DNA of 64,000 nt from JALCOL01 sp022649665 (GCA_030372335.1 JAUDCW010000006.1); one strand, 5' to 3'; positions 33,286 through 41,461 are shown, numbered from the stretch's first letter. A program made the numbers and translations. The notes: generated from the sequence alone by a model not told the origin.

Positions 33286-33608
33286 TCAGACATCGCTGGT
33301 AGCGGGTTCTTGGTATAGCCGGGATTACTTGGCCCATCAATCAGAATTCCCGGTTCAATACAAAGCACTTCGGTCCGATTACCTCCTGACACAGCATAAA
33401 GCGGAGCGTTGATATGACTAAAGCTTGAACCGTCAGCATGCTTACCTTCAAAGCCGCAATAAGCTTGATCGCTATATTCGACTGAGACTTGTTCTGGGTG
33501 GTTAATATCAGCCATCGCAATTAAAGGGCTAATAGCAGAAAAAAGGACCTGCGCTAGTAGAATACCTACGGCACAGACCCCAAACTTCTTTTTGACATTG
33601 CTTTTCAT
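33216..33608 (-). pseudogene. 5' fragment of a thioester-domain surface adhesin
   Basis: A 130-residue reading frame with a signal peptide (MKSNVKKKFGVCAVGILLAQVLFSAISPLIAMA) and the start of a thioester domain: SDQAYCGFEGKH and VLCIEPGILI, the usual FCIEPG-like motif of Gram-positive Cys-Gln thioester adhesins. After about residue 115 (SERAKLI) the sequence turns into radical-SAM-like DNA in another frame and soon stops. The repeat domains and LPXTG anchor are lost. An AAGGAG site lies before the ATG. It may still be made as a short secreted peptide, but it cannot be a working adhesin. Confidence 0.68.
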
Positions 33609-33634
33609 AAACTACTCCTTACAAGGAAAAACAA

Positions 33635-33661
33635 AAAGCCTCTCAATTTCTTGAAAGGCTT
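33635..33661 (-). terminator. Terminator-like hairpin upstream of the adhesin fragment
   Basis: On the minus strand AGCCTTTCAA pairs with TTGAGAGGCT (loop GAAA), followed by TTTTTG. It lies in the leader of the adhesin gene and may be left over from a lost upstream gene or act as an attenuator. Confidence 0.55.
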
Positions 33662-33754
33662 GGCGGTATACTCAGCTTCGTTATTTTAATTTTTGTAGTG
33701 TGTACGATTCTCTTGTATGTTTTATTTGTTATTTCATTTTTTTCGTGGAGTAAA

Positions 33755-33776
33755 ATTGAGACATAATTGAGACATC
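33755..33776 (+). repeat. Candidate integrase arm site, right
   Basis: ATTGAGACATAATTGAGACATC, two tandem units; one mismatch to 29859-29880, same orientation. Confidence 0.6.
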
Positions 33777-33883
33777 CCCCTTGAAATCTATTCAAATTTA
33801 TGCAAACTTTGAATATAATCACCATCGATAAATACCGGTATTAATCTATTTTGAAACCTATTGAAAATTTTATACGAAATTCA

Positions 33884-33920
33884 GGTTCTTGAGACGGGGG
33901 TTCGATTCCCTCAGGGCGCG
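33884..33920 (+). repeat. attR: 37-bp copy of the tRNA-Arg 3' end
   Basis: Exact copy of 29761-29797. The bases in front of it do not continue the tRNA, so it is not a second tRNA gene but the other attachment site. Confidence 0.88.
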
Positions 33921-33972
33921 TAAAAAATTACACTTTATCCAGGTGTGACAAAAGTGATCAGCAAAGAAGCTG

Positions 33973-33995
33973 CTTTTGGAACACCATTTATTCGG
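33973..33995. repeat. Dispersed intergenic repeat, copy B
   Basis: CTTTTGGAACACCATTTATTCGG; matches copies at 19579 and 39117. It lies just outside attR and runs into a strong hairpin as in copy A. Confidence 0.6.
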
Positions 33996-34036
33996 AAAAG
34001 AGGATCGTGACGAGACTCATCACGGTCCTCTTTTCC
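33994..34036 (+). terminator. Hairpin terminator between attR and the glcU-like gene
   Basis: A stem of about 17 bp with one G-T pair, arms GGAAAAGAGGATCGTGA and its complement, loop about 9 bases, then a T-poor tail. In the uninterrupted chromosome it may have ended the tRNA-Arg transcript (inference). Confidence 0.7.
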
Positions 34037-34106
34037 GTTCAGCTTGCCGCGGCTGTGCTATAATTTTAAACAGTTGTGAAAATGACAAATGAAGGATGCT
34101 GAAAAT

Positions 34107-35006
34107 ATGAACTATCTGCTTGCATTGATTCCGCCGGTCGCTTGGGGCATGATCGGGATCATCGCCAAAAAATCAAAAGGAAGCGTCAAACAGCAGACTG
34201 AAGGCTGTCTGCTGGGTTTTGCGCTGACTTCCTTCTTCCTATTTTTGATCGACCACTCGCTGGACTTTTCTGTGCCGCTGTTGTTGATCGGCTTAGTGAA
34301 CGGCGCACTGATCGGTGTCACAACAGTCGGTCAATTCACTGCAATGCGCGAAATCAACGTCTCGCGTGTCGTTCCGCTGATCGCTTCCGGACAATTGGTC
34401 CTCAATACCTTGGCCGGCGGGATCTTCTTCGGCGAATGGCAGCAGCCGCTCGATTGGTTCGGCGGCCTTTTGGCGATGATCTTAATCATCACCGGAGCGG
34501 AGTTGACAAGTGTCCATGAGCATCAAGGAAATATGCACTCGCCTTATACAAGAAAAGGGCTTTTAGGTGTCTTAGCAGCGATCATCGGCGGCGGTCTCTA
34601 TACGATCTTGCCGAATGCTTATGAAAACCTTTATCACTTCACGGACCACACGCTGCTCGTTCAAACATTGATGCTGCCGCAAGGGATCGGCGGCCTGCTT
34701 TTTGTCTATTTCTTTTTCCGCTGGCGCGATCATTGTGATCCGCTGCCCGATTTTTTGGCGATTCCCGTATGGAAAAGCATGCTGGCTGGCTTTTCATGGG
34801 CGGTCGGCAATTACTTTCTATTGAAAGCTTCGATGAGCAGTCTCGGTCTTGATATGGCCTATAACTTTTCGCAATTGAATATTCTGGTCGGCGGCTTGGG
34901 CGGTATTTTTCTGCTGCATGAAAAAAAGACACCCAAAGAAATGCGTCTCTTTCTTTTGGGCGTCGCGGTCATTATTTTTGCTTCTGCGCTCTCCACTTGG
35001 CTTTAA
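34107..35006 (+). CDS. GRP-family sugar uptake protein (GlcU/RhaT-like)
   Basis: A 299-residue membrane protein with about ten hydrophobic segments in two EamA/DMT-like halves. The opening LLALIPPVAWGMIGIIAKKSKGS is typical for the glucose/ribose porter GRP group (GlcU of bacilli and staphylococci). It probably takes up a monosaccharide by proton symport. The ATG at 34107 is taken with AAGGAT upstream; one six codons earlier is possible. It is convergent with the next gene, overlapping its stop by 4 bp. Confidence 0.82.
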   Translation: MNYLLALIPPVAWGMIGIIAKKSKGSVKQQTEGCLLGFALTSFFLFLIDHSLDFSVPLLLIGLVNGALIGVTTVGQFTAMREINVSRVVPLIASGQLVLNTLAGGIFFGEWQQPLDWFGGLLAMILIITGAELTSVHEHQGNMHSPYTRKGLLGVLAAIIGGGLYTILPNAYENLYHFTDHTLLVQTLMLPQGIGGLLFVYFFFRWRDHCDPLPDFLAIPVWKSMLAGFSWAVGNYFLLKASMSSLGLDMAYNFSQLNILVGGLGGIFLLHEKKTPKEMRLFLLGVAVIIFASALSTWL

Positions 35007-35524
35007 ACGACCGGCTCGTCGAGCGCTTCTTCTAATTCGCTGATTTCATTGCGGCGATCTTCGATCAAATTGACCAGCCGTTCGGAAAAACTTTCCATCA
35101 CGACGCGTCCGCCTTTATAAGCATAGCCGCCCATTTGATGAATCGCTGCATCCGGCACGACCATTTGACGGACTTGGATATTCTTGAAAAATTCTTCCAT
35201 CATGTAGGTCGGCAAGTAAAAAAAGTTTTGCGCCGCGAACGAACGCAGATACACCAAGTCATCGATGCTGATAAAACAGTCGTCGAAAGCATCGAGCTGG
35301 ATATAATCGTTTACATTGATCTCGCGCTTCATCAAAATTTCATTGATTTTTTTATTGAGCAGCAGATAAACTTGAACTTCGCCACGTTTATGCAGCAGCT
35401 CTTTTTCTTTTGCCAATTCTTTGCGGCGCAGCGCTCTTTGTGCGCGGAACAGCAAAACCATCAATACACCGCCGCAGAGCATGCCGAACAAGCCGATCAG
35501 CAGATTTAAAATAAATGCGTTCAC
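35003..35524 (-). CDS. Membrane-anchored protein, unknown
   Basis: A 173-residue protein with one N-terminal membrane segment (about 5-27), a positively charged stretch (RAQRALRRKELAKEKELLHKR), then a soluble helical domain (YLLLNKKINEILMKREINVNDYIQLDAFDDCFI; EDRRNEISELEEALDE). It looks like an N-in membrane anchor with a cytosolic domain. I do not recognise the family; it is unlike any enzyme. It lies between the GlcU-like gene and clpP. Confidence 0.7.
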   Translation of the reverse strand: MNAFILNLLIGLFGMLCGGVLMVLLFRAQRALRRKELAKEKELLHKRGEVQVYLLLNKKINEILMKREINVNDYIQLDAFDDCFISIDDLVYLRSFAAQNFFYLPTYMMEEFFKNIQVRQMVVPDAAIHQMGGYAYKGGRVVMESFSERLVNLIEDRRNEISELEEALDEPVV

Positions 35525-35593
35525 TTGGTCTCCCCCTTATTCATTTTCAGTATAACAATTCTCGAATTATTTGACCACCAGAAATGCAAAGCA

Positions 35594-35624
35594 TTTGACC
35601 ATTACTGACCAAAAGAGGTATACT
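35594..35624 (+). promoter_or_regulatory. clpP promoter overlapped by a CtsR site
   Basis: TTTGACC (35594-35600), three bases, ACTGACC (35604-35610) is the heptad tandem bound by CtsR. TTGACC (35595-35600) and TATACT (35619-35624), 18 bp apart, form the promoter, so CtsR would block polymerase. A third TTTGACC lies at 35570-35576. A second, later -10-like TATGCTACAAT occurs near 35657. Confidence 0.75.
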
Positions 35625-35716
35625 TCTAATAGTTTCAAATATGCTCTGAGCAGCGCTTATGCTACAATAAGGGCAAATCATTGTTGATTCTTCAACATGA
35701 CTAAGGAGGAAAAACT

Positions 35717-36310
35717 ATGAACTTAATACCAACAGTAATCGAACAATCCTCTCGTGGAGAACGGGCTTATGATATTTACTCCCGCCTTTTGAAAGACCGG
35801 ATCATCATGCTGAGCGGCCCGATCGACGATAATGTCGCCAACAGCGTGATCGCTCAATTGCTCTTTCTCGACGCACAGGATTCGGAAAAAGATATTTACA
35901 TCTATATCAACTCGCCCGGCGGCAGTGTTTCAGCCGGATTGGCAATTTATGACACGATGAACTTTGTGCGTGCTGATGTCCAAACGATCGTTTTGGGGAT
36001 GGCGGCCTCAATGGGGGCTTTCCTTTTGGCAGCCGGCACAAAGGGCAAACGCTTTGCTTTGCCGAATGCTGAAGTAATGATCCATCAACCGCTCGGCGGC
36101 GCGCAAGGCCAAGCAGTCGAGATCGAAATCGCAGCCAAACATATTTTGGAAACGCGCGAACGCCTGAACAAGATTTTGGCCGAAAGAACTGGCCAGCCGC
36201 TTGAAGTGATCGAAACTGATACCGACCGCGACAATTACATGACGCCGCAGCAAGCCAAAGATTATGGTTTGATCGATGAAGTAATGGTCAGCAATAAACT
36301 TGCAAAATAA
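35717..36310 (+). CDS. clpP: ATP-dependent Clp protease proteolytic subunit
   Basis: A 197-residue ClpP. It has MNLIPTVIEQSSRGERAYDIYSRLLK at the start, the nucleophile Ser in GMAASMGAFLLAAG (Ser98 region), His in MIHQPLGGAQGQ and the Asp in DTDRDNYM. It forms tetradecamers that degrade proteins unfolded by ClpX/ClpC/ClpE. There is a strong AAGGAGG site. CtsR-type operator upstream fits heat and stress control. The DsbA-fold gene follows by 25 bp. Confidence 0.98.
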   Translation: MNLIPTVIEQSSRGERAYDIYSRLLKDRIIMLSGPIDDNVANSVIAQLLFLDAQDSEKDIYIYINSPGGSVSAGLAIYDTMNFVRADVQTIVLGMAASMGAFLLAAGTKGKRFALPNAEVMIHQPLGGAQGQAVEIEIAAKHILETRERLNKILAERTGQPLEVIETDTDRDNYMTPQQAKDYGLIDEVMVSNKLAK

Positions 36311-36335
36311 ATACTAAATCAGGAGGAAAAAATCG

Positions 36336-36851
36336 ATGGATATCTCCGTAATCAAAAAAGAAAACGTCAATACCGATCACGGGATCTTGGTCGGCAAAGA
36401 AACCGCGCCGATCACGATGATCGAGTTTTTGAATGTTCGTTGTCCTTACTGCAAGAAATGGTTTTTGGAACACTTTGAATATTTGCACGTGTATGTCCAC
36501 GATGGCCAGCTCAAACGTCTTTTCAAATTCTTCAATAAGGATAAACATGCTTTGAAACGCGGCAATATCATGCATCAATTTATCCCCCGCAAAAATGATT
36601 TAGAAACTTTATTTATCATCAAACAGATCTTCGAAACTCAAAATGAGTGGGGCGACCTCAGTGATGAAGAGATCGAAGCTTTTGCGATGAATCAGCTTCA
36701 TTTAGAAAAACAAGCTGATGACGGCATGGCCCAAGCGATCATTGATGAAGCGCGGGAAGCGAATATCCAATTCGTGCCGACCGTCCTCGTCGGCGATCAG
36801 ATCTTTGATGAACATGTCACCGCCCAAGAGTTGCAACAACTGCTCAAATAA
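36336..36851 (+). CDS. Cytoplasmic DsbA/thioredoxin-fold protein with CPYC
   Basis: A 171-residue thioredoxin-fold protein with an active-site-like CPYC at residues 36-39 and cis-Pro in FVPTVLVGD (about residues 148-156), so both hallmarks of thiol-disulfide exchange are present. The helical insertion between them is as in DsbA/Frn2-type proteins. No signal peptide is seen, so it acts in the cytoplasm. With an AGGAGG site, 25 bp after clpP and with a shared terminator, it is likely co-expressed with clpP and so stress-linked (inference). Confidence 0.8.
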   Translation: MDISVIKKENVNTDHGILVGKETAPITMIEFLNVRCPYCKKWFLEHFEYLHVYVHDGQLKRLFKFFNKDKHALKRGNIMHQFIPRKNDLETLFIIKQIFETQNEWGDLSDEEIEAFAMNQLHLEKQADDGMAQAIIDEAREANIQFVPTVLVGDQIFDEHVTAQELQQLLK

Positions 36852-36875
36852 TCCCGTTACCCGTACCACGAGCCA

Positions 36876-36913
36876 AAAAGCTGTGCAGACGAAAATCGTC
36901 CGCACAGCTTTTT
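36876..36913. terminator. Bidirectional terminator clpP operon / galE
   Basis: Arms AAAAAGCTGTGC and GCACAGCTTTTT around a second inner stem GACGA/TCGTC, with A- and T-tracts on both sides. Confidence 0.88.
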
Positions 36914-36916
36914 TTC

Positions 36917-37915
36917 TTATTTATCTTCGTACCCGTTTGGATGTTTTTTGTGCCATGTCCATGCGGTAGTGATAATGTCTTTGATATTCGTATATTTGGG
37001 TTTCCAGCCTAGGATCCTTTCAGCTTTGTCGCTGGAAGCGATCAAAATACTGGGATCGCCTGCACGGCGCGGGGCGATTTCCGCCGGGATCGCTTTATGC
37101 GTTACTTCGCGCGCTGCTTCCAGCATTTCTTTCACTGAATAACCGGTCTTAGAGCCAAGGTTGAAGATATTGCTTTTGCCGCCTTCTGCCAGATATTTCA
37201 GCGCAAGGATATGTGCATCGATCAAATCTTCGACTTGGACATAATCACGGATACAAGTCCCATCCGGTGTTGGATAATCGTCTCCGTAAATACTGAGCTT
37301 AGCACGCTTTCCTAGCGCAACTTGCAAAATGATCGGTACCAAATGTGTCTCCGGCGAGTGATCTTCGCCGATCGAGCCGTCCGCTTTGGCCCCGGCGACA
37401 TTGAAGTAGCGCAATGCTACATAACGCATACCGTAAGCTTCGTCGCACCAGTACATCATTTTTTCCATCATCAATTTGCTTTCGCCATAAGGATTCTTGG
37501 GATTTGTCGGCGTTGTTTCAGTGATCGGGATCTGATCAGGTGCCGGTTCGCCGAATGTGGCAGCCGTCGATGAAAAAATGATCTTATCGATCCCAAACTC
37601 GTGCATCACTTCCAAAAGCGTCTCCATTCCGCATGTATTATTGTTAAAATACTTCAGCGGCTTTTCCATTGATTCACCGACTAGCGAAAAAGCAGCGAAA
37701 TGCATCACCGCGTCGATTTTTTCTTTTTCAAATACATCATGCAAAAAAACACGATCGCGCAGATCGCCTTGATAAAATTTAGCAGCTGCCGGAAGTGCCT
37801 TGCGGTGGCCCGTTGCCAAATTATCGACAACTGCCACATCAAAACCCTGTTGCATTAACTTATCGACGGCATGAGAACCAATATACCCAGCACCGCCCAA
37901 AACGAGAATTTTCAT
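36917..37915 (-). CDS. galE: UDP-glucose 4-epimerase
   Basis: A 332-residue short-chain dehydrogenase: NAD motif GGAGYIGSHAVDKL at residues 7-20, SSTAATFGEP, catalytic Tyr/Lys in NPYGESKLMME, and the sugar-binding RYFNVAGAKADGSIGEDH. It interconverts UDP-glucose and UDP-galactose (Leloir pathway or envelope sugars). It stands alone, not beside galK/galT. Confidence 0.95.
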   Translation of the reverse strand: MKILVLGGAGYIGSHAVDKLMQQGFDVAVVDNLATGHRKALPAAAKFYQGDLRDRVFLHDVFEKEKIDAVMHFAAFSLVGESMEKPLKYFNNNTCGMETLLEVMHEFGIDKIIFSSTAATFGEPAPDQIPITETTPTNPKNPYGESKLMMEKMMYWCDEAYGMRYVALRYFNVAGAKADGSIGEDHSPETHLVPIILQVALGKRAKLSIYGDDYPTPDGTCIRDYVQVEDLIDAHILALKYLAEGGKSNIFNLGSKTGYSVKEMLEAAREVTHKAIPAEIAPRRAGDPSILIASSDKAERILGWKPKYTNIKDIITTAWTWHKKHPNGYEDK

Positions 37916-38196
37916 TTTTACACCTCATTTATTTGATTATCCCCATTGTATTGCAAATACTGCCGCAAAACAATTATCTGCTCCGCCAGGGACTTTATGG
38001 ATTTTTCAGCATGGTGTTACCTCTTACTTGATATCTATATTGTAATTTTATTTCGATATGAGGGTTATTTTATATATGAATCGTTCGGTTTTTGTGCTAC
38101 TATATCCCTAACAAAAGAAAATATTCTTACATATATAGTCATGACAGTTCTATTTTATTGATAATCCCTTAGTTTTTTAAAGGAGCTGAATGGTCA

Positions 38197-39066
38197 ATGC
38201 CTTCTTCAAAGTTCTCTTTGACAGCTTTCCTGAATGAAAAGTTCGGCGGCGCGCCCAAACAAGCCCCGCCAGCAAAAGTCGAAAATGATTCCTTGGCAGT
38301 CGGCTTAAAGTACCGCTATGAGACCGAAACCGCGATGATCTTCAATCATCAGTTAACGACTTACCTGCCGCAGCGACCGGCAAAACTCCATCTTTTTTTC
38401 GTGCAGGGCGAAGAGCTGAATCATGCCACCCAAAATGGGCAGCAGCTTTTAATGCGCTACTTTTTGGAAGAATGCGATATGAAAGTAAGCTGCTTTGACG
38501 AGTCGCTTTTTCAAGATGAAAATTTGATGCAGATCACCCTGATTTTAAAAAAAGCTTATGAAGATTTGCGTGAACGCTACGAAGAAGATCAGTTCAGCTT
38601 TTTTGCTCATTCACTGGCTGCTTCACCAACAGTCAAATGCTTTTCGTCTCTTGCGCGGCAAAAAAGTATTCCCGCGCCGCAAAAACTGATCCTGCTCTCG
38701 CCGTGGATCGATCTTTCTTTGTCAGATCCGCGAATGGAAGCGCTTCAAGAGCTGGCGGGCGATCAAAATCGCTTCGAACTGAAACGCTTGGTAGAATTTT
38801 ACACCGCTCCTTTCCAGCCGACTGATCCGCAATTCGAATTGCTCGATAAAAACTGGGAAACAGTGAATGAGCTGTTTGTGATCACTGGAACTGACGACCT
38901 GCTCTATCCGGATACTTTGAAAGTAAAGGAAAAAATCAGAGCAAGCGAAAAGGCAACGCTCAAAGCCGAGATCGTTGCCGGACAAACACATGATTTCCTG
39001 CTTTACGATGTCTATACGCAGCACAAATATCTGCGCAAGATCCACCGCTTCTTGAAACATGGGTAA
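38197..39066 (+). CDS. Alpha/beta hydrolase (HSL-type esterase)
   Basis: A 289-residue hydrolase related to the hormone-sensitive-lipase family. The nucleophile Ser is in FAHSLAAS (about residue 145), in place of GDSAGG. Asp is in ITGTDDLLYP (about 230) and His in AGQTHDFLLY (about 265), and LILLSPWIDLSLSDP is typical of the family. There is no signal peptide. An AAAGGAGC site lies before the ATG. The divergent nucleophile elbow leaves the substrate open; a carboxylesterase is likely. It is monocistronic. Confidence 0.78.
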   Translation: MPSSKFSLTAFLNEKFGGAPKQAPPAKVENDSLAVGLKYRYETETAMIFNHQLTTYLPQRPAKLHLFFVQGEELNHATQNGQQLLMRYFLEECDMKVSCFDESLFQDENLMQITLILKKAYEDLRERYEEDQFSFFAHSLAASPTVKCFSSLARQKSIPAPQKLILLSPWIDLSLSDPRMEALQELAGDQNRFELKRLVEFYTAPFQPTDPQFELLDKNWETVNELFVITGTDDLLYPDTLKVKEKIRASEKATLKAEIVAGQTHDFLLYDVYTQHKYLRKIHRFLKHG

Positions 39067-39116
39067 GCGAAGTTCTCCAAAAGTGCACGGTTTCGAGAGA
39101 TAATTCGCAGAAACTG

Positions 39117-39139
39117 CTTTTGGAGCACCATTTAGTTGG
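39117..39139. repeat. Dispersed intergenic repeat, copy C
   Basis: CTTTTGGAGCACCATTTAGTTGG; matches copies A and B. Here the preceding CTCCAAAAGTGC (39074-39086) can pair with GCTTTTGGAG, giving a hairpin; no terminator follows. Confidence 0.55.
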
Positions 39140-39165
39140 ACATCCGGGCCGCGACATAGATCTTG

Positions 39166-39789
39166 TTACGGCTCTCTTTGCAGCTGCAGGACATCTTTCG
39201 GCAAGTCGATATCGATCAGCTGCGGCAAAATTTGCGTTGAAGCCGCCATCTTTTGAAGCAGCATCAGTGTCGTCTGAAAAACACTCGCAGTGCTCCATGA
39301 AATGTCAGAAAGAAAAATCGTTCCAGTATCGATTGGTCCTGCAAATCCGATCAGTCCGTATCCGCCGTCAAGTGTCGGCGCGATCACGGCTGTTTTTTTG
39401 TTTAATGCCGCAAAAGCCCGATGCAGGTATTCCGGCGTGAGTCCGACTAAATCACTGCCGCTCAAAATGATCTTTTGAAAACCCGAAGCTTGGGCCTCTT
39501 CAAATGCCGCATTCATTCGCTGACCTAAAGAACCGGCGATTTGCGGCACCCACTGAAAGCGTGCCGGCAAGCGCTTTTTCCAGCGAGAGACGAGCCCTTC
39601 ATCGCCAAAAGCTTCGTAACAGCACCAGAGGGTAATGGCATGCGGCAGCTTGGAAGCACGCGCGGCAATCATTTGGAGAAGCTTTGCTTGGATCGCGGCC
39701 GCATCAACAGCCGAATAAGCTGGTGAAAGACGCGTTTTCACGTAACCCGCTTTCGGCAGCTTGGTAAATAGAATATAGACTTCGCTCAT
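39166..39789 (-). CDS. TIGR04282-type nucleotidyl/glycosyl transferase (DUF2064)
   Basis: A 207-residue GT-A-like protein: FTKLPKAGYVKTRLSP at the N-terminus (nucleotide-binding signature), GSLGQRMNAAFEEA, IILSGSDLVGLTPEYL (DxD-like) and DGGYGLIGFAG. This is the TIGR04282/DUF2064 group, related to CofC, often found next to a TIGR04283 glycosyltransferase in metalloid-linked clusters (from memory). It is the last gene of the long overlapping train; its ATG overlaps the stop of the kinase gene (ATGA). Confidence 0.8.
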   Translation of the reverse strand: MSEVYILFTKLPKAGYVKTRLSPAYSAVDAAAIQAKLLQMIAARASKLPHAITLWCCYEAFGDEGLVSRWKKRLPARFQWVPQIAGSLGQRMNAAFEEAQASGFQKIILSGSDLVGLTPEYLHRAFAALNKKTAVIAPTLDGGYGLIGFAGPIDTGTIFLSDISWSTASVFQTTLMLLQKMAASTQILPQLIDIDLPKDVLQLQREP

Positions 39790-40784
39790 TTTTCAACACC
39801 GCACTCCTTCATGATTTCTTGGATATATTGCGGCGCCAGAAATTGCCGGATCTTTTGATAGATCGCTTCATTTTTCAGCGGCTTCGCCTGATAGGCCGCA
39901 AGCGCCATCGCGCACCAGCTGAGCGCGCGCAAATACATATACGGCTCATACAGGCGGATGCTTTCCGCAACTTCCGCCACATCGCGACCGACTTTTGTAC
40001 AATAGGCCGTTAAAAACGTATTTTTTTCGGCAGCTGATAATACGATCTCGCTGCGCCAAGAAGTGGTCGTTTTGACCATGAACTGCGTCAAATCCTGACA
40101 AGGATGGGAGATCACCGGCTTTTCCCAATCGACCAGCCAGCTTTTCTCCGGGCCGATAATGAAATTATGCGAATTGACTTCTGTATTGTTGATGACCCAC
40201 CACTGCTGCTTTTCGAAATAGCTTTCGCCATTTTGATGCTTGACACACCAATTGAAGAAAAACTGCAGCAGCTCTTTGGTTTCCAGCGGCATTTCTTCAT
40301 TTTGCAAAAAAGGCGCCAACAGCCGCGCGCTTTCTTCGACGCGCGCACTGAACAGCTTTTTTTCCCATAGAAAATGGCGATCAGCGGAAATATCCGTTTG
40401 GTGGATCGTCGCAAAAATATCGGCAGCCTTCAAAAGATCGCGCTGATAATCGAGCGGTCTTCCCGGCAAGTATTCCATGATCAACAGGCCGTAAGGAAGG
40501 ATGCTTTTCGAATCGTCGACAAAATACGGCCGCGGAGTGCGTTTAGAAGGAAGCAGCGCCAACAGCGCTTGATATTCATATGTAATTTGATTTTTCAACT
40601 GAAGCTGGCTGCCGCCGACATTCACGCGAAAAACAAATTTCTTTTCCAATGTTTGGATCAGAAAGTTCATATTGTATTCGCCTTGCGCCAAAAACTTCAC
40701 GTAAAAAGGCTCTTTCAACCCATGAACATTCGGCTTTGCTTCGCGCAGATACGCATCGACTTCTTTTGGTGATACATTCATCAT
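39786..40784 (-). CDS. Phosphotransferase, choline/aminoglycoside kinase family
   Basis: A 332-residue protein-kinase-like small-molecule kinase: FVFRVNVGGSQL (N-lobe), LIMEYLPGRPL (hinge), VNSHNFIIGPEKSWLVDWEKP, in which N (HxxN-like SHNF) and the DWE (DFE equivalent) form the active site. It would phosphorylate an alcohol or sugar. The ATG at 40784 overlaps the stop of the TIGR04283 gene, with AAAGGGG upstream; a longer frame above is rejected. The context with two glycosyltransferase-like proteins suggests making or salvaging a glycosylated head group (inference). Confidence 0.78.
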   Translation of the reverse strand: MMNVSPKEVDAYLREAKPNVHGLKEPFYVKFLAQGEYNMNFLIQTLEKKFVFRVNVGGSQLQLKNQITYEYQALLALLPSKRTPRPYFVDDSKSILPYGLLIMEYLPGRPLDYQRDLLKAADIFATIHQTDISADRHFLWEKKLFSARVEESARLLAPFLQNEEMPLETKELLQFFFNWCVKHQNGESYFEKQQWWVINNTEVNSHNFIIGPEKSWLVDWEKPVISHPCQDLTQFMVKTTTSWRSEIVLSAAEKNTFLTAYCTKVGRDVAEVAESIRLYEPYMYLRALSWCAMALAAYQAKPLKNEAIYQKIRQFLAPQYIQEIMKECGVEK

Positions 40785-41461
40785 TCCTGCCCCTTTCGGT
40801 AGATCGCGGCCAATTTTTCCGGCGGAACTCCCAGCAGAAATAAACATTTGATCTGCTGCATCTTCCAGAATACCCGCCACTTCCCGCCTGCAAGAAAACG
40901 TCGAGCAGAAGTCTCCAGAACGAGCGGGCTTTGATAAAATGGATATTTTCGCAGTTTGCGGCTGAGCTCCCAATCCTCCATCAAAACAAGCGGCGGGATC
41001 CCGCCGCTTGCTTCTAGCCAGGCGCGCGGAGCAAAAAGTCCCTGATCGCCGAAAATCAAATGCAGGCGGCGGGCGCGAAAATTAGAGGTTTGGGCTAAAA
41101 GGCGAAAAAATAGCGACGGTATGGCAAAGCACAAGGAGAAAAAGCCAACTTGCGATGAATGCTGCCTGATTTCTGCTAAATAGTCGCGCTCACAAACCAA
41201 ACGACTGTCCGCATGCAAGATCCAGCAGCTGGTGCCGGACGCTGCGGCCAGTGCAGCTGCCAGCTGCACGCCGCGGTTGGCTTTTGAAACTCGCAGCCAG
41301 CGGACCGCTGGAAACTCGCTCATCACCTTTTCCATTTCCCCATTTGGCGCAGCAACTGCACAGATGATTTCTTTTTCTCCCGCAAACGTCTCCAGCTGCA
41401 CCAATAATTGTGCTAAATTTGGTTCAAAACGATAGACGGGGATCAGAATCGAGATTTTCAT
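40781..41461 (-). CDS. TIGR04283-type family 2 glycosyltransferase
   Basis: A 226-residue GT-A glycosyltransferase: MKISILIPVYRFEPNL at the start, SKANRGVQLAAALAAASG (donor contact), ILHADSRL with the DxD-like HADS, FGDQGLFAPR and LMEDWELSRKL. This is the TIGR04283 group (transferase 2, rSAM/selenodomain-associated, from memory). The ATG at 41461 follows AAAGGGG and lies 38 bp inside the end of the ABC ATPase gene. Same-operon pairing with TIGR04282 is typical. Confidence 0.8.
   Translation of the reverse strand: MKISILIPVYRFEPNLAQLLVQLETFAGEKEIICAVAAPNGEMEKVMSEFPAVRWLRVSKANRGVQLAAALAAASGTSCWILHADSRLVCERDYLAEIRQHSSQVGFFSLCFAIPSLFFRLLAQTSNFRARRLHLIFGDQGLFAPRAWLEASGGIPPLVLMEDWELSRKLRKYPFYQSPLVLETSARRFLAGGKWRVFWKMQQIKCLFLLGVPPEKLAAIYRKGQE

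Larger units (their letters stand above)
29761..33920. mobile_element. tRNA-Arg-integrated island remnant without integrase
   Basis: About 4.1 kb bounded by the 37-bp direct repeats, visibly AT-richer than both flanks (many TTA/ATA codons against the GC-rich codons of the neighbours). It carries a 22-bp arm-like repeat just inside each end (29859-29880 and 33755-33776), NDPK-like, PK-like, TMK-like and radical-SAM-like genes and a cut-off adhesin gene, all on the minus strand. No integrase, recombinase or replication gene is present. The genes show frameshifts, so the element seems old or deletion-derived. Confidence 0.82.
33609..34106. other. Right end of the island and flank
   Basis: About 500 bp without a gene. 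It holds a terminator-like hairpin, the right arm site, attR, a dispersed repeat copy and a terminator hairpin, then the glcU-like start region. Nothing else coding is seen. Confidence 0.7.

Noticed and set aside
33884..33920. A second tRNA-Arg gene
   Set aside because: Only the last 37 bases of the tRNA are repeated; the acceptor, D-arm and anticodon 5' half are missing, so it is an attachment site.
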